Assembly: GCF_029873635.1 (NCBI RefSeq)
Contig: NC_080421.1
Location: 3,224,001-3,288,000, forward strand
Reading direction: 5' to 3'
Length of the DNA stretch: 64,000 bases
Source of the DNA: Malania oleifera
Taxonomy: Eukaryota; Streptophyta; Magnoliopsida; Santalales; Ximeniaceae
The notes beneath the pieces were generated by a model. It was not told the origin of the DNA. It ran no database searches and worked only from the letters and a program-made list of their open reading frames with translations. This document shows positions 11,105-22,410 of the stretch, piece after piece. The translations under genes were made by a program, and so were the position numbers. Each line of letters starts with the position of its first letter. Within the stretch, counting starts at the first letter, position 1.

Positions 11105-12890
11105 AGACCTGGCAAAGCAGATCAAGCCGGATAATCCGCGGCGAATAAGGCAAATTATCGAGTGAAATAATTATAATCCATATTTGACTCGTTTAAGTGG
11201 CGGATTAGGCGGTTTCGGATTGGATAATTCATGGCGCATGGGCGGATAATCTGCCATTCTCAAATATGATTTTATTAATAATTTATATTGTCATAATAAT
11301 TTAAGTTGTATACGACAACTTGCGATTAGTTTGTGTATTAACTTTTCTAATAACTATATCAATCATTCAATCTTTTATACTAATTAACAACTCATGATTC
11401 ATGTAAGTAAAACTGTAAGCATTAAAACATAATAAATTAGTCCCAATCCAACTCAAAATAGAAACTCAAACCGCGTGACTCGAGTGAGTCTCTCTAAAAT
11501 CTAAACATTACAACTGCTCTTAAAGTATGCAAGTTTCTTTAAACACAGCTATTTTCAAATCCGGGGAATCTCTCAAAATAGACATTCCCAATTTTCCATA
11601 TTAAAAATAGGATATTATCATTCTCTTTTCAATATCATGATGCATTCTTATTTACATTACTATGATAACATCTTTTAATTTTTTTAAACTATCAATTTCT
11701 TATATCATGATTTTATATCCTAATAATAGACATTAATTGAATGAAAGGTAACCTTAATTCTTAAAAACTATCTCATTATCTCTTGCTCTACCAACAAAGT
11801 AGCCAAACAATGCTCAAATTACATATCTCAAATTGCACTGACTTTTTTTTTTTTTTTCAAATTCACAACAATTAAAATCATAAGTTCGAAACTCATACTC
11901 TTAACCACGATTGAATGTTCTCCCGACATATTTGCTTCTTTTCAAATAAGTTGTAAAATTACATTTTTAGTGTGAAATTATATTGAATACCATCTAAGTA
12001 CAAAGCTCAAAATCAACTACCTCAAATACAACTTAAGACAAATTTTTATGGTCTGATTGGTATTATTGTCAAAAATTACAGAAACGAAATCAAAAATAAA
12101 AATTAAAAAATCAGAAGAAGAAAAATCAAAAAATCAAAAACCAACAAACGACTCAGAACTTAGAAGACAAATTTCCCCAAAAGAGAGAGAGTTGAACCTG
12201 GTTCCGTGGTTCGTGAAGCTGAAGCAGCAAGCGAGTGATAGGCGGCAGTCGACGACGACGAAAGTGAAACCCTAAACGAAGGTGAATGAGAAGTGAGAAC
12301 GCAGAGAATGAGAGAAGAATCAGAAGATTCAGAATTCAGACTGTAGAGTGCTTCCTGTGCAGTGTAGTGTGTACAAAAAGTAAGAGTGTACACTGTAACG
12401 ACGAGCGACTCGAGCGAGAGAGCGATGGGCGAACAGCGAACTGGCGAAGGTACGGCAACACCGCGAGGCAAGGATTGTCACGGACTCACAAGGCTCCGCG
12501 AGCGAGCGAGCGATGGGCGGCAATCGACGACGGCGACGAAAAATGTATGAAACCCTAAACAAAGTGACCGGGAACAGGGAGGTGAGAACGCAGAGAGCGC
12601 AGAGAATGAAAGAAGAATCAAAAGATTCAGATGAGTGAGGTGGTCGCGTGAGTACTGTGTGCAGTCTGTGACCCGTGCTGAGAATCTGGGCCGGGGGGGG
12701 TGGGCCGTGTGGCCGCGTGCGCATGGGCACTGGGCAGTTGGCAGTGAATTGGACGTGGGTAAAGTGGGTTGGGGGGTTGTTGGGCTTGATGCATTAATCA
12801 TTAATGGGCTTTTAAGGCGGATGTCCGTGGATAAATCCGACCCGACCCATTCAGGGAGCCGATATAAAATAAAAAACCATATTTGATTCA
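11105..12890. repeat. GC-rich repeat with internal duplication, possible hAT-like element
   Basis: The left edge (near 11,105: GACCTGGCAAAGCAGATCA, then CCGGATAATCCGCGG) and right edge (12,815-12,860: GGATGTCCGTGGATAAATCCGACCCGACCC) use the CCGGAT/ATCCG and GGGTCGGGTCGG words common at ends of non-autonomous hAT elements in plants, in roughly inverted sense. I cannot show a clean terminal inverted repeat or target duplication. Between them, 11,270-12,050 is AT-rich and 12,180-12,780 is unusually GC-rich, with an internal direct duplication. Open frames there look like chance frames in GC-rich DNA. Confidence 0.35.
12230..12634. repeat. Direct duplication, two ~110-130 bp copies
   Basis: Copy one (12,230-12,338) and copy two (12,505-12,634) share, in order, GCGAG.GAT.GGCGGCA.TCGACGACG, GAAACCCTAAAC, GTGAGAACGCAGAGA, GAATGA.AGAAGAATCA.AAG and ATTCAGA. 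They start about 275 bp apart. Copy two has a small extra GCGCAGAGA duplication. Confidence 0.75.
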
Positions 12891-13112
12891 TTTAGCGAAC
12901 GGTTCGATTATAATCGGTTAAAACAGATCAGATTAGTCTAGTTATATTTTATTTTATAAAATATGTATTTATGGTTAATTATATAAAATTTGTTAATAAT
13001 AATTGTAAGGTAGAAGCTATAGTTCTAGAATCCCTCGTTTCGATATCTCACACCTTAAATCTTTCTGTTCTAGTACCTTCGTCAATTCTCCTCATTTCCC
13101 ATACGTGTAGAG

Positions 13113-13546
13113 GTGAGCATAATTCGGTCAAAACTAAATAAACAGAGTAAATTCGATCGATTCGATTCAATTCGGTTCAAAATGTATTCAATTCGGTTCG
13201 GTTCAGTTTGATTTTCATTTTCATTAAATTTCGATTTTCAGTTTTCAATTAGATTTTTGAGTTAAAATAATAATAAATAATTATATATATATATTAAAAC
13301 ATTTTATCTATTATAAATACTCAAATTTTATATATTTTTTTATATTATATATATTAAAACTTTATATTACATATATATATATATATTAAATCGATTAAAA
13401 TCGGTTAACCAATTTAACCGAAAAATTTCGGTTAAGAAATCTCATTAACCAAATCGAACCGATATTCCATATTAACCAAACTCAAAACCAACCGAACCAA
13501 ATTTCGATTAACTAAACCAACCGAATGCTCACCCCTATATACACAT
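13113..13546. mobile_element. Foldback MITE-like element
   Basis: The left end AGAGGTGAGCATAATTCGGT and the right end ...CCGAATGCTCACCCCTATA are inverted relatives. Sub-terminal GGTTCGGTTCGG words on the left face CCAACCGAACC words on the right. The middle is AT-rich. There is no coding capacity. The layout matches the element at 39,800-40,312, which has a clearer target duplication. Confidence 0.65.
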
Positions 13547-13876
13547 CATAACTCCTCCATTCTTTCTACTACATACAAGAATGCTAGCATTTCTTCTGCA
13601 AACAAGTAAAATTATTGGATCTTCCACTTCTTTTTACAATCTTCCCGCGATTTTCTAAATAAAAGTACCAACTTAAAGTGTTTGAGCAATAAAACTATTC
13701 CTTCTAAAAGGAAACTCCACCATTAAATTTGGTAAGTTTTGGTCTCCCATTGTATATCTTTCTTGCTCCATCTTCAACATCTGTGGCAATTGTAGACCTC
13801 ACAGTTGCTCGTAGGTGGTTGTCAACTGCCAGAGATTAATCTTAGTTCATTCTAGTTTGTTTGGGTCTTCTAGTTT

Positions 13877-14390
13877 TGTTGTGATATGTGGCTCATATAC
13901 TCAACGGAGGGAATACACAAAAAAAATAAAATATGGTAGACATCAAGATGCTGGTGTCAACAAGGGAAACCGTCGACGGTAGCCCTATAATTGTCGACGA
14001 TTTGGCCCAGTTTCAGAGAGATTTTGCTCTCTATCTGAAATCGTTAACAAGATGTTTGAAACCAGTGATGGTTTGGCTCAAGAACCTAGCGCCAATTTTC
14101 AAATTTTCAATAGTGACGTTAAGTTGGTTGGGTTTTGGAGGGAAAGCCTCCAGAAACTTTATATATACATTGTATATGATGTATCTGTAATAGAGTTTGT
14201 GTCTTTGCCACAAGATAATAAGAAATACTGATAATTGCTCATGTGGATGTAGGCATTGTCGAACCACATAATTCCTTGTGCATTTGTTATTGCTTTCATT
14301 ATTATCTCTGCATGAATGTTGTTCTATATTTTCACCGTTGAGTGCTACATTTGTCATATTGTTATTATTCCATTGCGCATTCATTTTACA
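13877..14390 (+). repeat. Copia-type LTR
   Basis: It starts at TGTTGTGATATGTGG and ends ...TTTTACA, followed by a degenerate primer site (TTGGTATTAAAGT) and then a gag start. It contains ACCGTCGACGGTAGCC and TTGTCGACGATTTGG (13,966-14,003) and a TATATATACA box near 14,160. The left boundary is a best guess from the TG and the downstream context; no partner LTR is visible because the element is truncated on the right. Confidence 0.6.
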
Positions 14391-14419
14391 CCGCAAATTG
14401 GTATTAAAGTATTGTTGTA

Positions 14420-14810
14420 ATGGCTTCCGGAACTTCTTCTGCAAAGTTCAATGTTGTCAAATTAGATGGAACCAAAAACTTTGATTTATGGCAGAGAAAA
14501 GTGAAGGATCTATTAGTGCAGCAACGTAAGGTGAAGGTTTTATAAGAATTTTAACCTGAAATCATGGATGATTCAAATTGGAAGGAATTGGAAGCAAAGG
14601 TTGTAGCTACTATCAGATTATGTTTGGCCAATGACATACTATATCATGTCATGGAAAGGGATTCTCCGGCAGTAGTTTGGCAGAAAGTGGAAAGCCGGTA
14701 TATGTCTAAGTCTTTTTCAAATAAATTATTTTTTAAGCAAAGGTTATATTGACTTAATATGGTGGAAGGTTCAGATTTGAACAAATTGATGTGATTGGTA
14801 TGATCCCAAG
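14420..14810 (+). pseudogene. Ty1/copia gag relic
   Basis: From the ATG at 14,420 the translation runs MASGTSSAKFNVVKLDGTKN then FDLWQRKVKDLLVQQ, the standard opening of copia GAG (UBN2/DUF4219 type). A stop near 14,545 interrupts it. The frame resumes with DSNWKELEAKVVATIRLCL, VVWQKVESRYMSKSFSNKLF and QRLY, the copia 'W..L...Y...S..NK..L...L' block, before another stop. It is truncated by about 14,800, with no protease or polymerase. Confidence 0.85.
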
Positions 14811-15002
14811 AGAGGGTGAATTGGAAATTAAAATTTCTGCCTAAGTTCAATTTAATCCGCAATCAGTATTACACAACCTAGGGTCATTCTAAGTAGTCAC
14901 AATTCCCCCAATTAATCAGGTATGCTAATATTTAAAACCAATAAAGCATTCATAACAATTTAAATATTAGAATACAGAAACCACATCATATCCCATGTTA
15001 AT
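14796..15002. repeat. Fragment with ATCCCAAGAGAGGGTGAATT terminus
   Basis: This starts with ATCCCAAGAGAGGGTGAATT, the reverse complement of the AATTCACCCCCC..TTGGGATTACAC ends seen at 28,145 and 29,910; a similar motif occurs at 25,035. I read it as a short terminal piece of the same long-LTR group, here in opposite orientation, joining the copia gag relic to the LTR at 15,003. Confidence 0.4.
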
Positions 15003-16309
15003 TGTCACGCCCTGAACCGGTAATGGGACCGAGGAGTGAATAAGTAATCTAACTTGTCCTTGTATCATACAAAATACCAATGATACGCCACAATGAACGA
15101 GGGTCCAACCCCGTGGGGTTCCTGTACACCCTATACACATTCATATACATGACAAATACACGGTGGAAAAATATTCTTTCTATACATATCTTGTACCATA
15201 GCAGAGTCTATACAAAAGGAGTCAGGACTCCATAATACAAAACATACACTCGGGTGTCATCCAAAAACCGCAAAAAGACAATCCGATACTGTGATGACCT
15301 GCTTAATTTCCACATATTTTTTCCCCTTCCATAACATAAATAAACCAATATCACAAAACTCGGCAGACCATAACCTACTTGGACCCGTGGGTACCAAGGA
15401 TATATTATAACATATAGCAGAAGCCTAAGCAGCAGGAATCATACAATCATATACATCTCACAATACCATACATCGCAATACCAGAGTTACTACAACCACT
15501 ATATATATATACACAATACACAATCCAAAAGATGTCCTAGAGCCATTTCCACAAAATGTACCCGACCCTATCAAAACACTTGCCCTTCTGGAAGGGCAAA
15601 ACAACGGTACTAGATCAGTGGGACTTTACCCGCTTTCCTATCAGGGGCTCCTGAAATATTTATAAAATTCGCGCGTGAGACATCTCTCAGTAAGAGAAAT
15701 AAACTAATACTAGTGTGTGGCAACGTGAGTATACTGTGTTATACATATACCATACAGAACATATTCATTAAACTGTTATGTCAAATCTAGGAAAACATAT
15801 ATATCATCAAAACATGGCAGAACATACTGCATTTTCATAAACATATATTATCTCATATAATAATAATACAAAAACATTTCAGGTAGGTTAACTGGCTATT
15901 GTCATATATTACCCCCACATGACTAGGTTGTGTGGCCCGAAGGCGGGACCTGACAATGGTTGGTCGACCACTGCCAAATCAAAAACACAGTCTATAAGTC
16001 TGACGGGTCTACCAGACCTGGTCCGTGCACCAAGGGCGCTCACACACTTCTTAAAAACCACATCAACCATCCAATCTCACACCATTCCGTACAGCGGCAT
16101 TAATACAAATATCATGATCATGATGACCATGGACACATAGTAACGATATCGTGCAAGTGCTAGCCTTGACCAAACCAACCATGTTCTGATATCATATAAT
16201 ATATACTGAAACTGTGATACATGAATATTTAATATCATTAATTATCAAGTCAATCATATCATTTTGCATATATACATATATCATGAAAATCATCGGTTCG
16301 TACGCTGGT

Positions 16310-16555
16310 ATTTCACATTTTATCATAGCTCGGCCCGTACGTCGGCAAATCATATCCATAGCACAGCCCGTACGCTGGCAAATCATACACATAGCTCGGC
16401 CCGTACGTCAGCAAATCATACACATAGTACAGCCCATATGCTAGCAAATCATTTCCATAGCTCGGTCCGTACACCGGCAAATTATACACATAGCTCGACT
16501 CGTATGCCGGCAATCATACACATAAAAATCTCGTCCCGTACGCCAGTTTTCCATT
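16310..16555 (-). repeat. Tandem array, ~27-bp unit (GCTCGGCCCGTACG..GGCAAATCATA)
   Basis: About nine imperfect copies of a ~27-bp unit with core AGCTCGGCCCGTACGYCGGCAAATCATA. It lies in the intron-like part of the 15,003-17,455 element. The reverse complement occurs as an array at 61,600-61,815 in the plus-oriented relative, so the array belongs to the element family. Confidence 0.9.
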
Positions 16556-17166
16556 ATAAAAATCTGTATCATTAACACATTCCCAGAAAACAGTATTTCA
16601 TATTAACTTCTACTCATGCCACACAAAACAGGTTTTTCGTATATTTAACACACCATCATTATCAACAGTATTTCCCAAATATAAACCGTATATAAATATA
16701 TTTATTTCCCTGAAATCAAATGTTATAATCATATACATACATTTTCATAAAAAGAACTAACTTAGTTTATCCCCTTACCTGTGTCCTGAAAAGTCCCTAA
16801 ATCAAACTCTCCTGCACCCGTAGGGTTCCTCGTTCAACACCCTGAAAACGGAATTTTCCATAACTAAAGTTCAATATTTCTACACATACTGCGCTTTCTA
16901 CAACTATCAAATAACCAAATACTGAGTAGAAAGTCTTACCCTGGATTTGGGATGATTTCCAACTCAGCCCCACCGACGATCCGCTCCGGCAGACTTGTAG
17001 AGAACTTTCCTACTAGCGTTGTGGTTGCTTCAAATTGTCGAACCGGTGGAAATCCGACCCAAAATCTTAGAGAGAAGGAGGAGAAACTGAAGGATGGGAG
17101 AGAGAGAGAGTTTCTACGCAAGAAAATGCACTGAAAATCACGTTTAACCCTATTTATACTATGGGA

Positions 17167-17369
17167 TTCGTCGACAAGCCACGTCACCTCATTGAAGAGT
17201 CCTGTAGAAAGTTCGTCGACGAACTTCAACCCTCGTCAACGAATTTCAGGCTTCCAAAAATATTCTCTTGGTATCTTCTCGTCAACAAATCCCCTGTGTT
17301 CGTCGACAAGACCTGGAAAATTTCATAGGACTATCCCATCCAAAATGCAACATCGCGTTCATCGACAAA
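17167..17369 (-). promoter_or_regulatory. GTCGAC-palindrome array upstream of TATA (LTR 15,003-17,455)
   Basis: Six copies or variants of TTCGTCGACGAA start at 17,167, 17,212, 17,232, 17,278, 17,299 and 17,358. On the minus strand they lie just upstream of a TATAAATA box (17,151-17,158). Variants include CGTCAACGAA and CATCGACAAA, all explained by CG to CA/TG changes. A conserved TCTTGGTATC spacer lies in the 46-bp gap. A role in transcription is inferred from position only. Confidence 0.6.
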
Positions 17370-17455
17370 GTCGACTGCCTCCTTTTGTTCCTGTTTCCAT
17401 TTCCCTTTCTTCTTATTATTTAAATACCATTATTCTTCGAGTCGTTATAAATACA

Positions 17456-18589
17456 GTCCTAGTACTTACTTAAGTACTTCTCGTAGTACACCGACCACTA
17501 TGCTCTCACACAAAGACACTAGTTCCGGTTATTCGAAAAACCTGAAAAACATGTACGTACGATAGGGGTGAGACACCTCTTAGTAAGGCAGATCCAGGTT
17601 ATATCGATGTGAGACATATGAGTATTATTATGACATAAAACATATACAGTTCAATGCAATTCCAGTATTCTCACAAAATCAAGTATAGTGCATCACACGC
17701 GCACACACACGATCAAGTAACCCGGTGTTGTCACACCCTTCGGCCTAAAGCCAGCCCGCATTACACGGCGTCCCTGGCATATGGCGTAGCCTAGGCTCCC
17801 ATGGCATCGTACCGGTACAACTGGTGGATCCACACCCTTCGGTGATTAGCCGGTAAGGTTTACGCCCTCGGATATAGAGCCAACATTCTTACCAAACATG
17901 GCAGGTGATATTTTACACCCTCAGATATAGAGCCGGACACTCTTTCACAACCCCAAACAATTAGGAATTCATTCCTATTTCATTGCAGTAAAACACAACC
18001 ATGCATGTTCATATAACCAAACAATCCACACCCATTTGGTAATCTAAAATCATGATTTTCAAAAAATATATAGTTTAAACAAGTCAAGGTACGACCATCC
18101 CCATAACATAATATATATCACATTGTATTCACGGTTTTCCAACGAAACCAGAGATGCAACCCATTGCCCCCTTTTCCCAAAATTGTAATATGAAAAACCC
18201 ATAATTTTACTCGTTAGATTTCCCCAAATGAGTAACCAAAACACACAGAAGACCATGAACCACAGTTCTACCGAATCCAATTTCGAAAATAATCAACATA
18301 AACAAAATCCTCTTACCTTTCCCTGAAAATCCATACCCGAACTCTACGGCCCCTAAATCATGAACCGAGTTCCCAAAACCAATAAACCACAGTACGGAAC
18401 ATACTCAAAATTCTATTCCTTACAATAACTTTCGAAACAAAATTGAAAACCGAGTCTTACCTCGATTTTAAGCTAAAACCTGAAAATGCTCGAAATGAAG
18501 ATCCGTTCCACAAATCTCAAAGAGAATCCTTCCCTAATTCTCGTGGTAACATTGGATCGTCGATTCAGGCAACAATCGGTGAAGAAATC

Positions 18590-18622
<33 letters not shown>

Positions 18623-18735
18623 TTCATTTCTTAGCTAAGAAGCAACCCAAATGGATATTTATAGCACCTTTGACTCGGCCAAACTCGTCGACGAGGCGGC
18701 GTCTTCGTCGACGAGCCAACGAAGGGAGTTCATAA
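17456..18735 (-). repeat. Long LTR-like fragment, A type
   Basis: This resembles module A (56,665-58,394) in reverse. Near 17,540-17,580 it reads, on the minus strand, GGTGTCTCACCCC...TTTTTCAG/GTTTTTCG, matching 58,105-58,155. A GAGGTAAG donor-like site is at ~18,460, a GA repeat at 18,590-18,619, TATAAATA at 18,656-18,663 and two GTCGAC palindromes at 18,684 and 18,704. 17,720-17,960 holds 'ACCCTC.GATATAGAGCC' repeats. The promoter-side end breaks off at about 18,735 against another fragment. Confidence 0.6.
18684..18716 (-). promoter_or_regulatory. GTCGAC palindrome pair next to TATA
   Basis: CTCGTCGACGAG (18,684) and TTCGTCGACGAG (18,704) are 20 bp apart and sit about 21 bp from the TATA box at 18,656-18,663. 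They are the surviving two copies of the array found in the other long LTRs. Confidence 0.6.
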
Positions 18736-19650
18736 AATATTATGACATACCATTATTTAAAGTAATATTATACTCATGCCACACACAAGTGAGTACTACT
18801 CTGTAATAAATTATCTGGCCTAGGAAATCATATTTTGCTAACAAAATAATATTAAATATGTTTTCAACGTTCCCTCAATTCAACATCAGTATTTCCAAAA
18901 GCTATACTAATTCATATATATATCTTTCTGAATCAAATACTATATATTCAATGATTAATTTACTAAAAATACCTAATTTAATCTATCCCCTAACCCGCCT
19001 TACTAAGAAGCCTGCTAGCAACCCTAAATCCACACCACACAGCGGTCGAAGTTCAAAACCTTGAAATTACATTTTTCCCCAAATTAATCAACTCAACCCC
19101 CATAATATTTCTCATTTATCATTTCCTAGACCCCATATACTCCAAATTAACAATTAAACCCTAAAATACCTTACTTATCCTAAATTTGGAGTGGTGCCCC
19201 GGTACTCCAACTCAACGATCCGCTCTTGTTAATTTGTAGAGAATCACCCTACGAACCTCGTGATAGCTTCGGATAGTCAAAACAAGCTATAATCGGAGCG
19301 AAAATGAAGAGAGAAGAGGGTTAGGACCGTAGGGTTTAGAGAGAGAGAGAGAGAGAGAGGGAGATTTTGTTTTGATTTAAAAAATGAAGCTCGTGGGACT
19401 TCCCTTTAAAATCAACTCTGCAGACAAAATCGTTGACTGTTTTCTACACCCTTCACAAAACTGTCAACGGTTTGGGTTTTTAACCCGCTCGTTTTACTGT
19501 TTCACCTATAACTGGCCTGTGGTAAATAAAAAACTATCGACGATTTTTTGCTCCCCTCCCCAAACCATCGACGGTTTGGTTTTCACCAAACTCAATTTCC
19601 TCCTTTTCTTATTTTCTTATTATTTAAAATTTTTGGGCCTTTATAGTGTC
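18736..19650 (-). repeat. Third long LTR-like fragment, divergent
   Basis: The left part parallels the C-type element: 'tactcatgccacacac' (18,771; compare 16,613), 'aatctatcccctaac' (18,980; compare 16,770) and 'gatccgctc' (19,217). It has a GA repeat at 19,340-19,360. In the region homologous to the palindrome array it carries a different word set, AACTGTCAACGGTTTGG, ACTATCGACGATTTTTTG and ACCATCGACGGTTTGG (19,465-19,580). Neither end is clean. Confidence 0.5.
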
Positions 19651-20352
19651 GCTGCCATCAAAATACGTAGTAGCAATTGCATCCTAGACTATCTTGGTTG
19701 TTAGAAATCAAATGATGTTATTGATAAGGGAGGAATCCATGGAATTAATCAACCAACCTTTAACAATAGAGTTGTATGTATGCCATTGTCTAAAGGTCAA
19801 GTCCATCTGAGGAGGTTGAGGGAGATTGTCGTATATATACCCCAATTTGTCTTTGCCCAAGATATATATCTCGACAACCTAGGACTAAAGAGCTTAGTTG
19901 GTGCCATTTTACTTGATACCGATTAGTCTTGTAGCAATATCGGTGGTTTGGGTTGGGGTTGAAGCTTTACTCAAAACTTCAGTCATTTTTGTGGTCAACT
20001 CAACCAAGATGGAGGAAGGTGAAGATTCATCAATATGGGACTCTGTATTATCCCTGGAGGGAGGGTGTGCAGTTATTAAGGTGGATGGGGTCATCGTGCA
20101 CATGTGCTCCTAGAATAAATAGGAGCCTAGCCAATGCCTGCGAGAGTGGGTGTGCGATTGTTGTGAAGGAAGAGGAAAACAAGATAGGTCAAAAAATTGG
20201 GATGAATAGCTTAAAAAGGATCGGGAGTAGGGAGCATGGATTGGGATCGATTGCTATTGTTGCTGTGATTGTGGTGGATAGAAGGGTTTCTTTTGTTCTT
20301 GACAACGAAATATTGAATGACGATCTTGATTTTCTTCGACGAGAAAGATGAG
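19651..20352. other. Unassigned sequence
   Basis: An open frame runs from about 19,953 to 20,351 on the plus strand, but its translation shows no motif I recognise and its codon pattern is unremarkable. It lies between retroelement pieces and may be truncated element interior. Confidence 0.3.
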
Positions 20353-20379
20353 TCAACCAACCTTGAAGACTGATCTCAG

Positions 20380-20605
20380 AGGCATATCAACAATTGAGAA
20401 GAAGAAGCTACCGTCTGTCGTGAGGTATGACAAAGTATCGGAGATGTCAGGTGTGTCTGGGCGTGTTGCCGTCGTCGTCGTGTAGGCGAGAGATGGTCGG
20501 GTACAAGGCTCTCGGTGATGAATGGGTGTGTTTGGGCGTATCGCCGTCGCCGTCATCTGGGCTAGAGATGCCCGTGCACAAGACTCTTGGTGATGAATAG
20601 AAAAA
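20380..20605 (-). repeat. Imperfect ~90-bp tandem duplication in copia leader
   Basis: Two copies share 'GTGTGTBTGGGCGTRTYGCCGTCG', 'GAGATG', 'CAAG.CTC' and 'GGTGATGAAT'. They lie just inside the minus-oriented copia LTR and primer site at 20,653-20,666, so they belong to that element's untranslated leader or the start of gag. Confidence 0.55.
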
Positions 20606-20652
20606 AAAAAAATTATGATCACTAGATAATTGGAGCAGAGGTCCTACGACCT

Positions 20653-20665
20653 TGCTCTGATACCA
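20653..20665 (-). other. Primer binding site of minus-oriented copia element
   Basis: The plus strand reads TGCTCTGATACCA, exactly the reverse complement of TGGTATCAGAGCA (tRNA-iMet type). It marks a retroelement whose 5' LTR lies to the right and whose interior lies to the left. Confidence 0.85.
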
Positions 20666-20900
20666 TGACAGAGTATAAAAAATTTCGTATATTCAATACT
20701 TTCTTTACAAGGATGAATGAGTATATATAAAAGAGAAATTTATCAATATTTAGTTATACATATATCAAGGCTAAATTAAAGGCTGTCCCTATAATTGAGG
20801 GATGACCCTCTAATTGAGGGTTTTGTATCCAAAATTCCCTCCTATAATCTCTCAGAGGACAACTTACGCAACATTTTTGAAAATTTAAATAGATTTAAAT
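20666..20900 (-). repeat. 5' LTR of minus-oriented copia-like element, partial
   Basis: It starts (plus strand) at TGACAGAGTATAAAA, adjoining the primer site, so on the element's strand it ends ...CTGTCA. 'gagtatatataaaagag' near 20,729 and 'aattgagggatgaccctctaattgaggg' near 20,795 lie within it. I cannot fix the far end; 20,900 is a placeholder. No partner LTR is seen. Confidence 0.5.
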
Positions 20901-21938
20901 TTATATGGAGGGAATATAGTTCTATTATGTAAAATAGAATACTTTGGAGTTGAGAAATAAAGGCATGAGTTGTGGCCATAGCAGAGTAAATTGGTAGCTA
21001 TTTTGATCACATTGAGACTTCATTAGATAGCACATCTTGGGATTGGGAAGATCTGAACTTGATCAATCTTGCAATTGATGACGAAGATCACAACAAATGT
21101 GGAGAAGACTGGACCTTAAAACTAGATGGGTAGGCGTGAGGTGGGACGTGGAAAATTATGCTGATAGAGCTGACAATTTTAGTTTCTAAACCACTGCTAA
21201 TTCCAGTATATTCAACAATGGATTTTCTTGTAGTATGGAATATTAAAATTCAATGACAAGATATTAAGTTTAATATTAATATATGTGACATGGATAAGAT
21301 ATTTAATAAATACATATAAATTTTTCATTTTTTATTTTTATATAATATATTATTATATGTAAGCGTGTATACTTGTATGTATGTCCGTGTAACTATGATT
21401 TGCTGCCTAAAGTTAGATAAATTTTATCTTTAATTTACTTAGTGATAATTCGATTAATGATTTTTTTTTTATTTTCTAAATTTTTTTTAAATTTGTTAAT
21501 TTTGGAAAGCACCTCTATGTCTATACTTTTATTCTAAAAACTATCTTTCAAAAAATATATTATATAATAAACCATTAAAAAATTATATTAATTAATTATA
21601 TCAATTTCTCTGTAAGACTCGTCTTGGGTTTTTTTTAAAGACGATGTGGTGGAGCCAAAAACACTAGCTTGTAGTTCTAGCCCGCATGTTCTTTAATTTT
21701 AACTCATTGTAGTATAGAATTTATAACTTTTTCATGTGCCTATTGGTTATTTCTCAACCAGGAACGTGCATTTCTATCAATGTAGGAAACATTTATTTAA
21801 AACATAAAGTACATTTCAAGTGCTTAAGCCTAGGACAATGGACATAAACAAAGGTTCGAGTATGAAATTTATTTAATTAATATAACTTTTGTTTAAAAGT
21901 ACTAAATCTATTTATTTTGCTATGTTTGTGTGTGTGTG
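20901..21938. other. AT-rich spacer, no gene recognised
   Basis: Nothing coding is recognised on either strand. A short TG microsatellite (about 21,926-21,942) abuts the left end of the Cassandra element. Confidence 0.5.
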
Positions 21939-22410
21939 TGTGATATCCTGTGTAAAAAATGCTTAAAAGAATTAAATGTAACCCATATCAACAAAGTTCA
22001 CATTTCCTTTCGGGAGCCTTCTCATAAGAATTTCACGATTAAGCGTGTTTGACTTGGAGTAATCTTAGGATGAGTGACCTTCTAGGAAGTTTTTTCAGGA
22101 AGTGTGTGAGTGAGGACAAAACACACTAAAAAGGGCACGTGTTGGTTTGTAGGGTCAGTCATTAGTCTGATAAGGCTCGCCCCCTATTGTCTGGTCTAGG
22201 TGGAGGAGGAAAGACGCAGTGCTCCCTGACAGACCCAGGTCGGGGCGTTACAAAATGGTATCAGAGCAATTACTCAATTGAAAGTGTGATGAGGTTCACA
22301 TCGCTTGAGTTTGGAAATGTGGGTTCGCAACGAGGACGTTGCGTTCTGTAAGTGGGAGAGAATGTGATACCCCGTGGAAGAAAGACTTAAAAGGATTAGA
22401 TTTGTATTAC
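21939..22410 (+). mobile_element. Cassandra-type TRIM retrotransposon, truncated
   Basis: The 5' LTR runs 21,939-22,252, from TGTGATATCCTGTGT to GGGGCGTTACA. It is followed by primer site TGGTATCAGAGCA (22,256), a non-coding interior of only ~110 bp, a purine tract AAGTGGGAGAGAA (22,350-22,362) and the start of the 3' LTR, TGTGATACCCCGTGG, at 22,363. The 3' LTR is lost after about 45 bp, where Helitron-like coding sequence begins. The 5S rRNA-like block inside the LTR is the hallmark of Cassandra elements, non-autonomous TRIMs known across vascular plants. Confidence 0.88.
22012..22105 (+). repeat. 5S rRNA-like segment within Cassandra LTR
   Basis: Reads GGGAGCCTTCTCATAAGAAT, ...GATTAAGCGTGTTTG.., GGAGTAATCTTAGGATG and GTGACCTTCTAGGAAGT, tracking the 3' two-thirds of plant 5S rRNA (...AGTTAAGCGTGCTTGGGC.., AGTACTAGGATGGGTGACC, CCTGGGAAGT). 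The A-box/intermediate-element/C-box region, the internal Pol III promoter, is recognisable but mutated. This is not a functional 5S rRNA gene. Confidence 0.88.

Larger units (their letters stand above)
15003..17455 (-). repeat. Long solo-LTR-like element, C type
   Basis: The left edge TGTCACGCCCTGAACC is, on the minus strand, an element end (...GGTTCAGGGCGTGACA). The right end is near 17,441-17,455, where the minus strand reads TATAACGACTCGAAG, matching the start TGTAACGACTCGAA of the copy at 60,546. Shared marks in minus-strand order: GTCGAC palindrome array (17,358 down to 17,167), TATAAATA (17,151-17,158), GA/CT leader (17,098-17,110), GTAAG donor-like site (~16,782), tandem array, TGAGAGATGTCTCAC (~15,680), TTTCAG/GAGCCCC (~15,650). 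It has no gag or pol. Terminal bases and layout suggest a chromovirus-like (Del/Tekay-type) LTR, from general knowledge of such LTRs rather than a search. Confidence 0.65.

Noticed and set aside
12160..12891. Several open frames over 100 codons
   Set aside because: They lie in a GC-rich duplicated block, in competing frames, with translations dominated by Arg/Ser/Pro from composition.
16310..16555. CRISPR-like regular repeats
   Set aside because: Units abut without unique spacers, and the same array occurs in a second copy of the LTR; the sequence is a plant nuclear genome.
16192..16575. Open frames of repeated SARTSANHIHS-like peptide
   Set aside because: They are translations of the ~27-bp tandem array in all frames, which has no frame preference.
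19953..20351. 132-codon open frame as a host gene
   Set aside because: No motif or homologous exon structure is recognised, and it lies between retroelement fragments.
22012..22105. Possible 5S rRNA gene
   Set aside because: It lacks the 5' third of 5S rRNA, has many changes, and sits within an LTR with primer site and purine tract; it is a Cassandra LTR component.
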